Shown: positions 21,001 through 33,746 of the stretch, piece by piece | Position numbering within the stretch: the stretch's first letter is position 1 | Layout: each line of letters opens with the position of its first letter | Source of the DNA: Ectobius pallidus | Taxonomy: Eukaryota > Arthropoda > Insecta > Blattodea > Ectobiidae | Length of the DNA: 64,000 nucleotides | NCBI GenBank assembly: GCA_964059195.1 | Contig: CAXKWD010000002.1 | Coordinates: 164,988,559-165,052,558 of the forward strand | Direction of reading: 5' to 3' | Notes under the pieces: model-generated | The model's input: only the letters and a program-made list of their open reading frames with translations | What the model was told of the DNA's origin: nothing | Database searches by the model: none | Program-made: the position numbers and the translations under genes

Positions 21001-24000
21001 TTTTATGCTGTGAGTGTGCGGAAATGTAAAAGATGTTATTTTTGCCGATGTAACTTTTTTCGTGCGAGGCGTTTTCAACGGTTCGACAGCCGTTATCTTG
21101 TAAACTATGGTACATTTTTATTGTTGATGTACACGGTTTTATACGCAATGAAATGTTATGACGTTCGTCTCTTGGGAGTTTTTATGTACTAGGCTGATAA
21201 AATGGTTTTATTTCGACTTTTGTAAAATCCTGCGCGATTTTCATCTCCAAGAATAAAAAAAAATGTTTTTACATTAACAATATAATCTCAAAAATGTCTT
21301 GTGTTTCCGAGGATACATAAGTTTACATGCAAAAGCAGTTGAAACTGTTCTTTTTCCAATCTTATACAATCCTGCGCTTTAATAGAAGCTGCATGCCTTC
21401 CCGGGATTCTCAGCCCTGCCAACTTCCGTTAGCGTCGATTTTATTTTTATTTCCGAAAGTTTCATTTATGCTGTGAGTATGCGGAATTATAAACGATGTT
21501 ATTTTTGCCGAAATGACTTTTTTCGTGTGAGTCGTTTTCAACGGTTCGACAGCCGTTATCTCGTAAACTATGGTACATTTTTATTGTTGATGTACACGCT
21601 TTTATTCGCAATGAAATGTTTTGACGTTCGTCTCTTGGGAGTTTTTATGTACTAGGGTGATAAAATGGTTTTATTTCGACTTTTCTAAAATCCTGCGCGA
21701 CTTTCATCTCCAAGAATAAAAAATATTGTTTTTACATTAACAATATAATGTCAAAAATGTCTTGTGTTTCCGAGGATACATAAGTTTACATGCAAAAGCA
21801 GTTGAAACTGTTCTTTTTCCAATCTTATACAATCCTGCTTTTTAATAGAAGCTGCATGCCTTCCCGGGATTCTCAGCCCTACAAACTTCCGTAAGCGTCG
21901 ATTTTATTTCTATTTCCGAAAGTTTCTTTTATGCTGTGAGTGTGCGGAATTGTAAAAGATGTTATTTTTGCCGATATTACTTTTCTCGTGTGAGGCGTTT
22001 TCAACGGTTCGACAGCCGTTATCTCGTAAACTATGGTACATTTTTATTGCTGATGTACAAGGTTTTATTCGCAATGAAATGTTATGACGTTCGTCTCTTG
22101 GGAGTTTTTATGTACTAGGCTGATAAAATGGTTTTATTTCGACTTTTCTAAAATCCTGCGCGTTTTTCATCTCCAAGAATAAAAAATATTGTTTTTACAT
22201 TAACAATATAATCTCAAAAATGTCTTATGTTTCCGAGGAAACATAAGTTTATATGCCAAAGGCAGTTGAAACTTTTTTTTTCCACTTTTATACAATCCTC
22301 CGCTTTTATAGAAGCTGCATCCCTTCCCGGGATTCTCAGCCCTGCCAACTTTCGTAAGCGTCTATTTTATTTTTATTTCCGAAAGTTTTTTTATGCTGTG
22401 AGTGTGCGGAAATGTAAAAGATGTTATTTTTGCCGATGTAACTTTTTTCGTGCGAGGCGTTTTCAACGGTTCGACAGCCGTTATCTTGTAAACTATGGTA
22501 CATTTTTATTGTTGATGTACACGGTTTTATACGCAATGAAATGTTATGACGTTCGTCTCTTGGGAGTTTTTATGTACTAGGCTGATAAAATGGTTTTATT
22601 TCGACTTTTGTAAAATCCTGCGCGATTTTCATCTCCAAGAATAAAAAAAATTGTTTTTACATTAACAATATAATCTCAAAAATGTCTTGTGTTTCCGAGG
22701 AAACAAGTTTATATGCCAAAGGCAGTTGAAACTGTTTTTTTTACACTGTTATAAAATCCTGCGCTTTTATAGAAGCTGCATGCCTTCCCGGGATTCTCAG
22801 CCATGCCAACTTTCGTAAGCGTCTATTTTATTTTTATTTCCGAAAGTTTTTATATGCTGTGAGTGTGCGGAAATGTAAAAGATGTTATTTTTGCCGATGT
22901 AACTTTTTTCGTGCGAGGCGTTTTCAACGGTTCGACAGCCGTTATCTTGTAAACTATGGTACATTTTTATTGTTGATGTACACGGTTTTATACGCAATGA
23001 AATGTTATGACGTTCGTCTCTTGGGAGTTTTTATGTACTAGGCTGATAAAATGGTTTTATTTCGACTTTTGTAAAATCCTGCGCGATTTTCATCTCCAAG
23101 AATAAAAAAAATTGTTTTTACATTAACAATATAATCTCAAAAATGTCTTGTGTTTCCGAGGAAACAAGTTTATATGCCAAAGGCAGTTGAAACTGTTTTT
23201 TTTACACTGTTATAAAATCCTGCGCTTTTATAGAAGCTGCATGCCTTCCCGGGATTCTCAGCCATGCCAACTTCCGTAAGCGTCGATTTTATTTTTATTT
23301 CCGAAAGTTTCCTTTATGCCGTGAGTGTGCGGAATTGAAAAAGATGTTATTTTTGCCGATATGACTTTTTTCGTGCGAGGCGTTACCACGGTTCGAAAGC
23401 CTTTATCTCGTAAACTATGGTACATTTTTATTGTTGATGTACATGGTTATATTCGCAAAGAAAAGTTATGCCTTTTGTCATTTGGGAGGATTTATGTAGT
23501 ACGCTGATAAAACGTTTTTATTTCGAGTTTTCAAAAATCCTGCGCGACTTTCATCTCCAAGAATAAAATATACTGTTTTTACATTAACAATATAATCTCA
23601 AAAATTTATTGCGTTTCCGAGGAAACATAAGTTTATATGCAAAAGCAGTTGAAACTGTTCTTTTTCCAATCTTATACAATCCTGCTTTTTAATAGAAGCT
23701 GCATGCCTTCCCGGGATTCTCAGCCCTACAAACTTCCGTAAGCGTCGATTTTATTTTTATTTCCGAAAGTTTCTTTTATGCTGTGAGTGTGCGGAATTGT
23801 AAAAGATGTTATTTTTGCCGATATTACTTTTCTCGTGTGAGGCGTTTTCAACGGTTCGACAGCCGTTATCTCGTAAACTATGGTACATTTTTATTGCTGA
23901 TGTACAAGGTTTTATTCGCAATGAAATGTTATGACGTTCGTCTCTTGGGAGTTTTTATGTACTAGGCTGATAAAATGGTTTTATTTCGACTTTTCTAAAA

Positions 24001-25885
24001 TCCTGCGCGTTTTTCATCTCCAAGAATAAAAAATATTGTTTTTACATTAACAATATAATCTCAAAAATGTCTTATGTTTCCGAGGAAACAAGTTTATATG
24101 CCAAAGGCAGTTGAAACTTTTTTTTTCCACTTTTATACAATCCTCCGCTTTTATAGAAGCTGCATCCCTTCCCGGGATTCTCAGCCCTGCCAACTTTCGT
24201 AAGCGTCTATTTTATTTTTATTTCCGAAAGTTTTTTTATGCTGTGAGTGTGCGGAAATGTAAAAGATGTTATTTTTGCCGATGTAACTTTTTTCGTGCGA
24301 GGCGTTTTCAACGGTTCGACAGCCGTTATCTTGTAAACTATGGTACATTTTTATTGTTGATGTACACGGTTTTATACGCAATGAAATGTTATGACGTTCG
24401 TCTCTTGGGAGTTTTTATGTACTAGGCTGATAAAATGGTTTTATTTCGACTTTTGTAAAATCCTGCGCGATTTTCATCTCCAAGAATAAAAAAAATTGTT
24501 TTTACATTAACAATATAATCTCAAAAATGTCTTGTGTTTCCGAGGAAACAAGTTTATATGCCAAAGGCAGTTGAAACTGTTTTTTTTACACTGTTATAAA
24601 ATCCTGCGCTTTTATAGAAGCTGCATGCCTTCCCGGGATTCTCAGCCATGCCAACTTCCGTAAGCGTCGATTTTATTTTTATTTCCGAAAGTTTCTTTTA
24701 TGCCGTGAGTGTGCGGAATTGAAAAAGATGTTATTTTTGCCGATATGACTTTTTTCGTGCGAGGCGTTTTCAACGGTTCGAAAGCCTTTATCTCGTAAAC
24801 TATGGTACATTTTTATTGTTGATGTACATGGTTATATTCGCAAAGAAAAGTTATGCCTTTTGTCATTTGGGAGGATTTATGTAGTACGCTGATAAAACGT
24901 TTTTATTTCGAGTTTTCAAAAATCCTGCGCGACTTTCATCTCCAAGAATAAAATATACTGTTTTTACATTAACAATATAATCTCAAAAATTTATTGCGTT
25001 TCCGAGGAAACATAAGTTTATATGCAAAAGCAGTTGAAACTGTTCTTTTTCCAATCTTATACAATCCTGCTTTTTAATAGAAGCTGCATGCCTTCCCGGG
25101 ATTCTCATCCCTACAAACTTACGTAAGCGTCGATTTTAGTTTTATTTCCGAAAGTTTCTTTTATGCTGTGAGTATGCGGATTTGAAAAAGATGTTATTTT
25201 TACCGATATGACTTTTTTCGTGTGAGTCGTTTTCAACGGTTCGACAGCCGTTATCTCGTAAACTATGGTACATTTTTATTGTTGATGTACACGCTTTTAT
25301 TCGCAATGAAATGTTTTGACGTTCGTCTCTTGGGAGTTTTTATGTACTAGGGTGATAAAATGGTTTTATTTCGACTTTTCTAAAATCCTGCGCGACTTTC
25401 ATCTCCAAGAATAAAAAATATTGTTTTTACATTAACAATATAATGTCAAAAATGTCTTGTGTTTCCGAGGATACATAAGTTTACATGCAAAAGCAGTTAA
25501 AACTGTTCTTTTTCCAATCTTATACAATCCTGCGCTTTAATAGAAGCTGCATGCCTTCCCGGGATTCTCAGCCCTGCCAACTTCCGTTAGCGTCGATTTT
25601 ATTTTTATTTCCGAAAGTTTCATTTATGCTGTGAATATGCGGAATTATAAACGATGTTATTTTTGCCGAAATGACTTTTTTCGTGTGAGTCGTTTTCAAC
25701 GGTTCGACAGCCGTTATCTCGTAAACTATGGTACATTTTTATTGTTGATGTACACGCTTTTATCCGCAATGAAATGTTATGACGTTCGTCTCTTGGGAGT
25801 TTTTATGTACTAGGCAGATAAAATGTTTTTATTTCGACTTTTCTAAAATCCTGCGCGTTTTTCATCTCCAAGAATAAAAAATATT
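18027..25885 (+). repeat. 17-monomer higher-order repeat, copy 3
   Basis: Repeats copy 2 at a constant offset of 10,169 bp. The B/A mosaic is at 22653, the TTACCACGG B variant at 23114, the A0 form at 24038 and the D monomer at 25423. The only private change I noticed by eye is CTCATCCCTAC near 25106, where the parallel C' monomer has CTCAGCCCTAC. The near-identity implies a very recent segmental duplication or strong homogenisation. Confidence 0.93.
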
Positions 25886-28195
25886 GTTTTTACATTAACA
25901 ATATAATCTCAAAAATGTCTTATGTTTCCGAGGAAACATAAGTTTATATGCCAAAGGCAGTTGAAACTTTTTTTTTCCACTTTTATACAATCCTCCGCTT
26001 TTATAGAAGCTGCATCCCTTCCCGGGATTCTCAGCCCTGCCAACTTTCGTAAGCGTCTATTTTATTTTTATTTCCGAAAGTTTTTTTATGCTGTGAGTGT
26101 GCGGAAATGTAAAAGATGTTATTTTTGCCGATATGACTTTTTCGTGCGAGGCGTTTTCAACGGTTCGACAGCCGTTATCTTGTAAACTATGGTACATTTT
26201 TATTGTTGATGTACACGGTTTTATACGCAATGAAATGTTATGACGTTCGTCTCTTGGGAGTTTTTATGTACTAGGCTGATAAAATGGTTTTATTTCGACT
26301 TTTGTAAAATCCTGCGCGATTTTCATCTCCAAGAATAAAAAAAATTGTTTTTACATTAACAATATAATCTCAAAAATGTCTTGTGTTTCCGAGGAAACAA
26401 GTTTATATGCCAAAGGCAGTTGAAACTGTTTTTTTTACACTGTTATAAAATCCTGCGCTTTTATAGAAGCTGCATGCCTTCCCGGGATTCTCAGCCATGC
26501 CAACTTCCGTAAGTGTCGATTTTATTTTTATTTCCGAAAGTTTCTTTTATGCCGTGAGTGTGCGGAATTGAAAAAGATGTTATTTTTGCCGAAATGACAT
26601 TTTTCGTGTGAGTCGTTTTCAACGGTTCGACAGCCGTTATCTCGTAAACTATGGTACATTTTTATTGTTGATGTACACGCTTTTATCCGCAATGAAATGT
26701 TATGACGTTCGTCTCTTGGGAGTTTTTATGTACTAGGCAGATAAAATGTTTTTATTTCGACTTTTCTAAAATCCTGCGCGTTTTTCATCTCCAAGAATAA
26801 AAAATATTGTTTTTACATTAACAATATAATCTCAAAAATGTCTTATGTTTCCGAGGAAACATAAGTTTATATGGCAAAGGCAGTTGAAACTTTTTTTTTC
26901 CACTTTTATACAATCCTCCGCTTTTATAGAAGCTGCATCCCTTCCCGGGATTCTCAGCCCTGCCAACTTTCGTAAGCGTCTATTTTATTTTTATTTCCGA
27001 AAGTTTTTTTATGCTGTGAGTGTGCGGAAATGTAAAAGATGTTATTTTTGCCGATGTAACTTTTTTCGTGCGAGGCGTTTTCAACGGTTCGACAGCCGTT
27101 ATCTTGTAAACTATGGTACATTTTTATTGTTGATGTACACGGTTTTATACGCAATGAAATGTTATGACGTTCGTCTCTTGGGAGTTTTTATGTACTAGGC
27201 TGATAAAATGGTTTTATTTCGACTTTTGTAAAATCCTGCGCGATTTTCATCTCCAAGAATAAAAAAAATTGTTTTTACATTAACAATATAATCTCAAAAA
27301 TGTCTTGTGTTTCCGAGGAAACAAGTTTATATGCCAAAGGCAGTTGAAACTGTTTTTTTTACACTGTTATAAAATCCTGCGCTTTTATAGAAGCTGCATG
27401 CCTTCCCGGGATTCTCAGCCATGCCAACTTCCGTAAGCGTCGATTTTATTTTTATTTCCGAAAGTTTCCTTTATGCCGTGAGTGTGCGGAATTGAAAAAG
27501 ATGTTATTTTTGCCGATATGACTTTTTTCGTGCGAGGCGTTTTCAACGGTTCGAAAGCCTTTATCTCGTAAACTATGGTACATTTTTATTGTTGATGTAC
27601 ATGGTTATATTCGCAAAGAAAAGTTATGCCTTTTGTCATTTGGGAGGATTTATGTAGTACGCTGATAAAACGTTTTTATTTCGAGTTTTCAAAAATCCTG
27701 CGCGACTTTCATCTCCAAGAATAAAATATACTGTTTTTACATTAACAATATAATCTCAAAAATTTATTGCGTTTCCGAGGAAACATAAGTTTATATGCAA
27801 AAGCAGTTGAAACTGTTCTTTTTCCAATCTTATACAATCCTGCTTTTTAATAGAAGCTGCATGCCTTCCCGGGATTCTCAGCCCTACAAACTTCCGTAAG
27901 CGTCGATTTTATTTTTATTTCCGAAAGTTTCTTTTATGCTGTGAGTGTGCGGAATTGTAAAAGATGTTATTTTTGCCGATATTACTTTTCTCGTGTGAGG
28001 CGTTTTCAACGGTTCGACAGCCGTTATCTCGTAAACTATGGTACATTTTTATTGCTGATGTACAAGGTTTTATTCGCAATGAAATGTTATGACGTTCGTC
28101 TCTTGGGAGTTTTTATGTACTAGGCTGATAAAATGGTTTTATTTCGACTTTTCTAAAATCCTGCGCGTTTTTCATCTCCAAGAATAAAAAATATT
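25886..28195 (+). repeat. 5-monomer block completing the 22-mer, copy 2
   Basis: Monomers at 25886, 26347, 26809, 27271 and 27733 repeat the subtypes of 15717-18026 at +10,169 bp. The A2 monomer with the shortened T run and the B/D mosaic are both present. A private change is GTAAGTGTC near 26512, where the first copy has GTAAGCGTC. This block closes the second tandem 22-mer. Confidence 0.92.
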
Positions 28196-29582
28196 GTTTT
28201 TACATTAACAATATAATCTCAAAAATGTCTTATGTTTCCGAGGAAACATAAGTTTATATGCCAAAGGCAGTTGAAACTTTTTTTTTCCACTTTTATACAA
28301 TCCTCCGCTTTTATAGAAGCTGCATCCCTTCCCGGGATTCTCAGCCCTGCCAACTTTCGTAAGCGTCTATTTTATTTTTATTTCCGAAAGTTTTTTTATG
28401 CTGTGAGTGTGCGGAAATGTAAAAGATGTTATTTTTGCCGATGTAACTTTTTTCGTGCGAGGCGTTTTCAACGGTTCGACAGCCGTTATCTTGTAAACTA
28501 TGGTACATTTTTATTGTTGATGTACACGGTTTTATACGCAATGAAATGTTATGACGTTCGTCTCTTGGGAGTTTTTATGTACTAGGCTGATAAAATGGTT
28601 TTATTTCGACTTTTGTAAAATCCTGCGCGATTTTCATCTCCAAGAATAAAAAAAATTGTTTTTACATTAACAATATAATCTCAAAAATGTCTTGTGTTTC
28701 CGAGGAAACAAGTTTATATGCCAAAGGCAGTTGAAACTGTTTTTTTTACACTGTTATAAAATCCTGCGCTTTTATAGAAGCTGCATGCCTTCCCGGGATT
28801 CTCAGCCATGCCAACTTCCGTAAGCGTCGATTTTATTTTTATTTCCGAAAGTTTCTTTTATGCCGTGAGTGTGCGGAATTGAAAAAGATGTTATTTTTGC
28901 CGATATGACTTTTTTCGTGCGAGGCGTTTTCAACGGTTCGAAAGCCTTTATCTCGTAAACTATGGTACATTTTTATTGTTGATGTACATGGTTATATTCG
29001 CAAAGAAAAGTTATGCCTTTTGTCATTTGGGAGGATTTATGTAGTACGCTGATAAAACGTTTTTATTTCGAGTTTTCAAAAATCCTGCGCGACTTTCATC
29101 TCCAAGAATAAAATATACTGTTTTTACATTAACAATATAATCTCAAAAATTTATTGCGTTTCCGAGGAAACATAAGTTTATATGCAAAAGCAGTTGAAAC
29201 TGTTCTTTTTCCAATCTTATACAATCCTGCTTTTTAATAGAAGCTGCATGCCTTCCCGGGATTCTCAGCCCTACAAACTTACGTAAGCGTCGATTTTAGT
29301 TTTATTTCCGAAAGTTTCTTTTATGCTGTGAGTATGCGGATTTGAAAAAGATGTTATTTTTACCGATATGACTTTTTTCGTGTGAGTCGTTTTCAACGGT
29401 TCGACAGCCGTTATCTCGTAAACTATGGTACATTTTTATTGTTGATGTACACGCTTTTATTCGCAATGAAATGTTTTGACGTTCGTCTCTTGGGAGTTTT
29501 TATGTACTAGGGTGATAAAATGGTTTTATTTCGACTTTTCTAAAATCCTGCGCGACTTTCATCTCCAAGAATAAAAAATATT
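28196..29582 (+). repeat. Bridge of three monomers (A, B, C') between domains
   Basis: Monomers at 28196 (A), 28658 (B) and 29120 (C'). After the second 22-mer the array starts again as a 17-mer would (A, B), but goes directly to C' and D instead of the expected C, B, C', D. Two monomers are therefore missing relative to the 17-mer start. Alternatively the run was copied from the A0-B-C'-D end of that unit. From here the order changes to the right-domain pattern. Confidence 0.85.
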
Positions 29583-30970
29583 GTTTTTACATTAACAATA
29601 TAATGTCAAAAATGTCTTGTGTTTCCGAGGATACATAAGTTTACATGCAAAAGCAGTTAAAACTGTTCTTTTTCCAATCTTATACAATCCTGCGCTTTAA
29701 TAGAAGCTGCATGCCTTCCCGGGATTCTCAGCCCTGCCAACTTCCGTTAGCGTCGATTTTATTTTTATTTCCGAAAGTTTCATTTATGCTGTGAATATGC
29801 GGAATTATAAACGATGTTATTTTTGCCGAAATGACTTTTTTCGTGTGAGTCGTTTTCAACGGTTCGACAGCCGTTATCTCGTAAACTATGGTACATTTTT
29901 ATTGTTGATGTACACGCTTTTATCCGCAATGAAATGTTATGACGTTCGTCTCTTGGGAGTTTTTATGTACTAGGCAGATAAAATGTTTTTATTTCGACTT
30001 TTCTAAAATCCTGCGCGTTTTTCATCTCCAAGAATAAAAAATATTGTTTTTACATTAACAATATAACCTCAAAAATGTCTTATGTTTCCGAGGAAACATA
30101 AGTTTATATGCCAAAGGCAGTTGAAACTTTTTTTTTCCACTTTTATACAATCCTCCGCTTTTATAGAAGCTGCATCCCTTCCCGGGATTCTCAGCCCTGC
30201 CAACTTTCGTAAGCGTCTATTTTATTTTTATTTCCGAAAGTTTTTTTATGCTGTGAGTGTGCGGAAATGTAAAAGATGTTATTTTTGCCGATATGACTTT
30301 TTTCGTGCGAGGCGTTTTCAACGGTTCGACAGCCGTTATCTTGTAAACTATGGTACATTTTTATTGTTGATGTACACGGTTTTATACGCAATGAAATGTT
30401 ATGACGTTCGTCTCTTGGGAGTTTTTATGTACTAGGCTGATAAAATGGTTTTATTTCGACTTTTGTAAAATCCTGCGCGATTTTCATCTCCAAGAATAAA
30501 AAAAAATGTTTTTACATTAACAATATAATCTCAAAAATGTCTTGTGTTTCCGAGGATACATAAGTTTACATGCAAAAGCAGTTGAAACTGTTCTTTTTCC
30601 AATCTTATACAATCCTGCGCTTTAATAGAAGCTGCATGCCTTCCCGGGATTCTCAGCCCTGCCAACTTCCGTTAGCGTCGATTTTATTTTTATTTCCGAA
30701 AGTTTCATTTATGCTGTGAGTATGCGGAATTATAAACGATGTTATTTTTGCCGAAATGACTTTTTTCGTGTGAGTCGTTTTCAACGGTTCGACAGCCGTT
30801 ATCTCGTAAACTATGGTACATTTTTATTGTTGATGTACACGCTTTTATTCGCAATGAAATGTTTTGACGTTCGTCTCTTGGGAGTTTTTATGTACTAGGG
30901 TGATAAAATGGTTTTATTTCGACTTTTCTAAAATCCTGCGCGACTTTCATCTCCAAGAATAAAAAATATT

Positions 30971-31433
30971 GTTTTTACATTAACAATATAATGTCAAAAA
31001 TGTCTTGTGTTTCCGAGGATACATAAGTTTACATGCAAAAGCAGTTGAAACTGTTCTTTTTCCAATCTTATACAATCCTGCGCTTTAATAGAAGCTGCAT
31101 GCCTTCCCGGGATTCTCAGCCCTGCCAACTTCCGTTAGCGTCGATTTTATTTTTATTTCCGAAAGTTTCATTTATGCTGTGAGTATGCGGAATTATAAAC
31201 GATGTTATTTTTGCCGATATGACTTTTTTCGTGTGAGTCGTTTTCAACGGTTCGACAGCCGTTATCTCGTAAACTATGGTACATTTTTATTGTTGATGTA
31301 CACGCTTTTATTCGCAATGAAATGTTATGACGTTCGTCTCTTGGGAGTTTTTATGTACTAGGCTGATAAAATGGTTTTATTTCGACTTTTCTAAAATCCT
31401 GCGCGTTTTTCATCTCCAAGAATAAAAAATATT
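30971..31433 (+). repeat. Reference monomer, subtype F
   Basis: Differs from E mainly by GCCGATATGAC instead of GCCGAAATGAC, AATGTTATGACG instead of AATGTTTTGACG, ACTAGGCTGAT instead of ACTAGGGTGAT, and CGCGTTTTTCATC instead of CGCGACTTTCATC near its end. It is found only from here rightward, always after E or as the tail of an H/F mosaic, and always before A. Confidence 0.85.
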
Positions 31434-32357
31434 GTTTTTACATTAACAATATAATCTCAAAAATGTCTTATGTTTCCGAGGAAACATAAGTTTATATGGC
31501 AAAGGCAGTTGAAACTTTTTTTTTCCACTTTTATACAATCCTCCGCTTTTATAGAAGCTGCATCCCTTCCCGGGATTCTCAGCCCTGCCAACTTTCGTAA
31601 GCGTCTATTTTATTTTTATTTCCGAAAGTTTTTATATGCTGTGAGTGTGCGGAAATGTAAAAGATGTTATTTTTGCCGATGTAACTTTTTTCGTGCGAGG
31701 CGTTTTCAACGGTTCGACAGCCGTTATCTTGTAAACTATGGTACATTTTTATTGTTGATGTACACGGTTTTATACGCAATGAAATGTTATGACGTTCGTC
31801 TCTTGGGAGTTTTTATGTACTAGGCTGATAAAAAGGTTTTATTTCGACTTTTGTAAAATCCTGCGCGATTTTCATCTCCAAGAATAAAAAAAATTGTTTT
31901 TACATTAACAATATAATCTCAAAAATGTCTTGTGTTTCCGAGGAAACAAGTTTATATGCCAAAGGCAGTTGAAACTGTTTTTTTTACACTGTTATAAAAT
32001 CCTGCGCTTTTATAGAAGCTGCATGCCTTCCCGGGATTCTCAGCCATGCCAACTTCCGTAAGCGTCGATTTTATTTTTATTTCCGAAAGTTTCCTTTATG
32101 CCGTGAGTGTGCGGAATTGAAAAAGATGTTATTTTTGCCGATATGACTTTTTTCGTGCGAGGCGTTTTCAACGGTTCGAAAGCCTTTATCTCGTAAACTA
32201 TGGTACATTTTTATTGTTGATGTACATGGTTATATTCGCAAAGAAAAGTTATGCCTTTTGTCATTTGGGAGGATTTATGTAGTACGCTGATAAAACGTTT
32301 TTATTTCGAGTTTTCAAAAATCCTGCGCGACTTTCATCTCCAAGAATAAAATATACT

Positions 32358-32820
32358 GTTTTTACATTAACAATATAATCTCAAAAATTTATTGCGTTTC
32401 CGAGGAAACATAAGTTTATATGCAAAAGCAGTTGAAACTGTTCTTTTTCCAATCTTATACAATCCTGCTTTTTAATAGAAGCTGCATGCCTTCCCGGGAT
32501 TCTCAGCCCTGCCAACTTTCGTAAGCGTCTATTTTATTTTTATTTCCGAAAGTTTCTTTTATGCTGTGAGTATGCGGATTTGAAAAAGATGTTATTTTTA
32601 CAGATATGACTTTTTTCGTGTGAGTCGTTGTCAACGGTTCGACAGCCATTATCTTGTAAACCATGGTACATTTTTATTGTTGATGTACACGGTTTTATTC
32701 GCAATGAAATGTTATGACGTTCGTCTCTTGGGAGTTTTTATGCACTAGGATGATAAAATGGTTTTATTTCGACTTTTCTAAAATCCTGCGCGATTTTCAT
32801 CTCCAAGAATAAAAAATATT
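32358..32820 (+). repeat. Reference monomer, subtype G
   Basis: Mosaic-like type. The head is C-like (TTTATTGCG, CTGCTTTTTAATAG), the middle A-like (TTTCGTAAGCGTCTATTTT), and the core is unique: TTTTTACAGATATGAC, GTCGTTGTCAACGG, GCCATTATCTTG, AAACCATGG and TGCACTAGGATGAT. Near-identical copies are at 36523, 45309 and 59625, and as the tail of the mosaic at 43460. Restricted to the right domain. Confidence 0.86.
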
Positions 32821-33283
32821 GTTTTTACATTAACAATATAATCTCAAAAATGTCTTGTGTTTCCGAGGAAACATAAGTTTATATGCAAAAGCAGTTGAAA
32901 CTGTTCTCTTTCCACTCTTATACAATCCTGCGCTTTAATAGAAGCTGCATGCCTTCCCGGGATTCTCAGCCCTGCCAACTTCCGTTAGCGTCTATTTTAG
33001 TTTTATTTCCGAAAGTTTCTTTTATGCTGTGAGTATGCGGATTTGAAAAAGATGTTATTTTTGCCGATATGACTTTTTTCGTGCGAGGCGTTTTCAACGG
33101 TTCGACAGCCGTTACCTCGTAAACTACGGTACATTTTTATTGTTGATGTACACGGTTTTATTCGCAATGAAATGTTATGACGTTCGTCTCTTGGGAGTTT
33201 TTATGTACTAGGCTGATAAAATGGTTTTATTTCGACTTTTCTAAAATCCTGCGCGATTTTCATCTCCAAGAATAAAAAAAAAT
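32821..33283 (+). repeat. Reference monomer, subtype H
   Basis: Diagnostics: GTTCTCTTTCCACTC, CTTCCGTTAGCGTCTATTTTAG, CGGATTTGAAAAAG, TTTTTGCCGATATGAC, GCGAGGCG, GTTACCTCG and AAACTACGG. Copies at 36986 and 45772 share GTTACCTCG. The copy at 60088 has GTTATCTTG. The copy at 45772 also has a private TTTTTCCCG. H always follows G. Confidence 0.86.
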
Positions 33284-33746
33284 GTTTTTACATTAACAAT
33301 ATAATCTCAAAAATGTCTTGTGTTTCCGAGGATACATAAGTTTATATGCAAAAGCAGTTGAAACTGTTCTCTTTCCACTCTTATACAATCCTGCGCTTTA
33401 ATAGAAGCTGCATGCCTTCCCGGGATTCTCAGCCCTGCCAACTTCCGTTAGCGTCTATTTTAGTTTTATTTCCGAAAGTTTCTTTTATGCTGTGAGTATG
33501 CGGATTTGAAAAAGATGTTATTTTTACCGATATGACTTTTTTCGTGTGAGTCGTTTTCAACGGTTCGACAGCCGTTATCTCGTAAACTATGGTACATTTT
33601 TATTGTTGATGTACACGCTTTTATTCGCAATGAAATGTTTTGACGTTCGTCTCTTGGGAGTTTTTATGTACTAGGGTGATAAAATGGTTTTATTTCGACT
33701 TTTCTAAAATCCTGCGCGACTTTCATCTCCAAGAATAAAAAATATT
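33284..33746 (+). repeat. Monomer type I (H head, C' tail mosaic)
   Basis: The first half carries H marks (GTTCTCTTTCCACTC, GTTAGCGTCTATTTTAG) after a GAGGATACATAAG head. The second half carries C' marks (TTTTTACCGATATGAC, GTGTGAGTCG, CACGCTTTTATTCGC, ACTAGGGTGAT). Seen once, at the end of the first 9-mer. Its absence from the second 9-mer copy explains the local period change. Confidence 0.82.

Larger units (their letters stand above)
29583..33746 (+). repeat. 9-monomer higher-order repeat, copy 1
   Basis: Order is D A2 E F A B G H I (starts 29583, 30046, 30508, 30971, 31434, 31896, 32358, 32821, 33284). The D, A2, E, F and A monomers recur at exactly +4,164 bp (33747, 34210, 34672, 35135, 35598). 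A shared variant is AACCTCAAAAATG at the A2 head (near 30065 and 34229). This is the first appearance of subtypes F, G, H and I. Confidence 0.9.
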
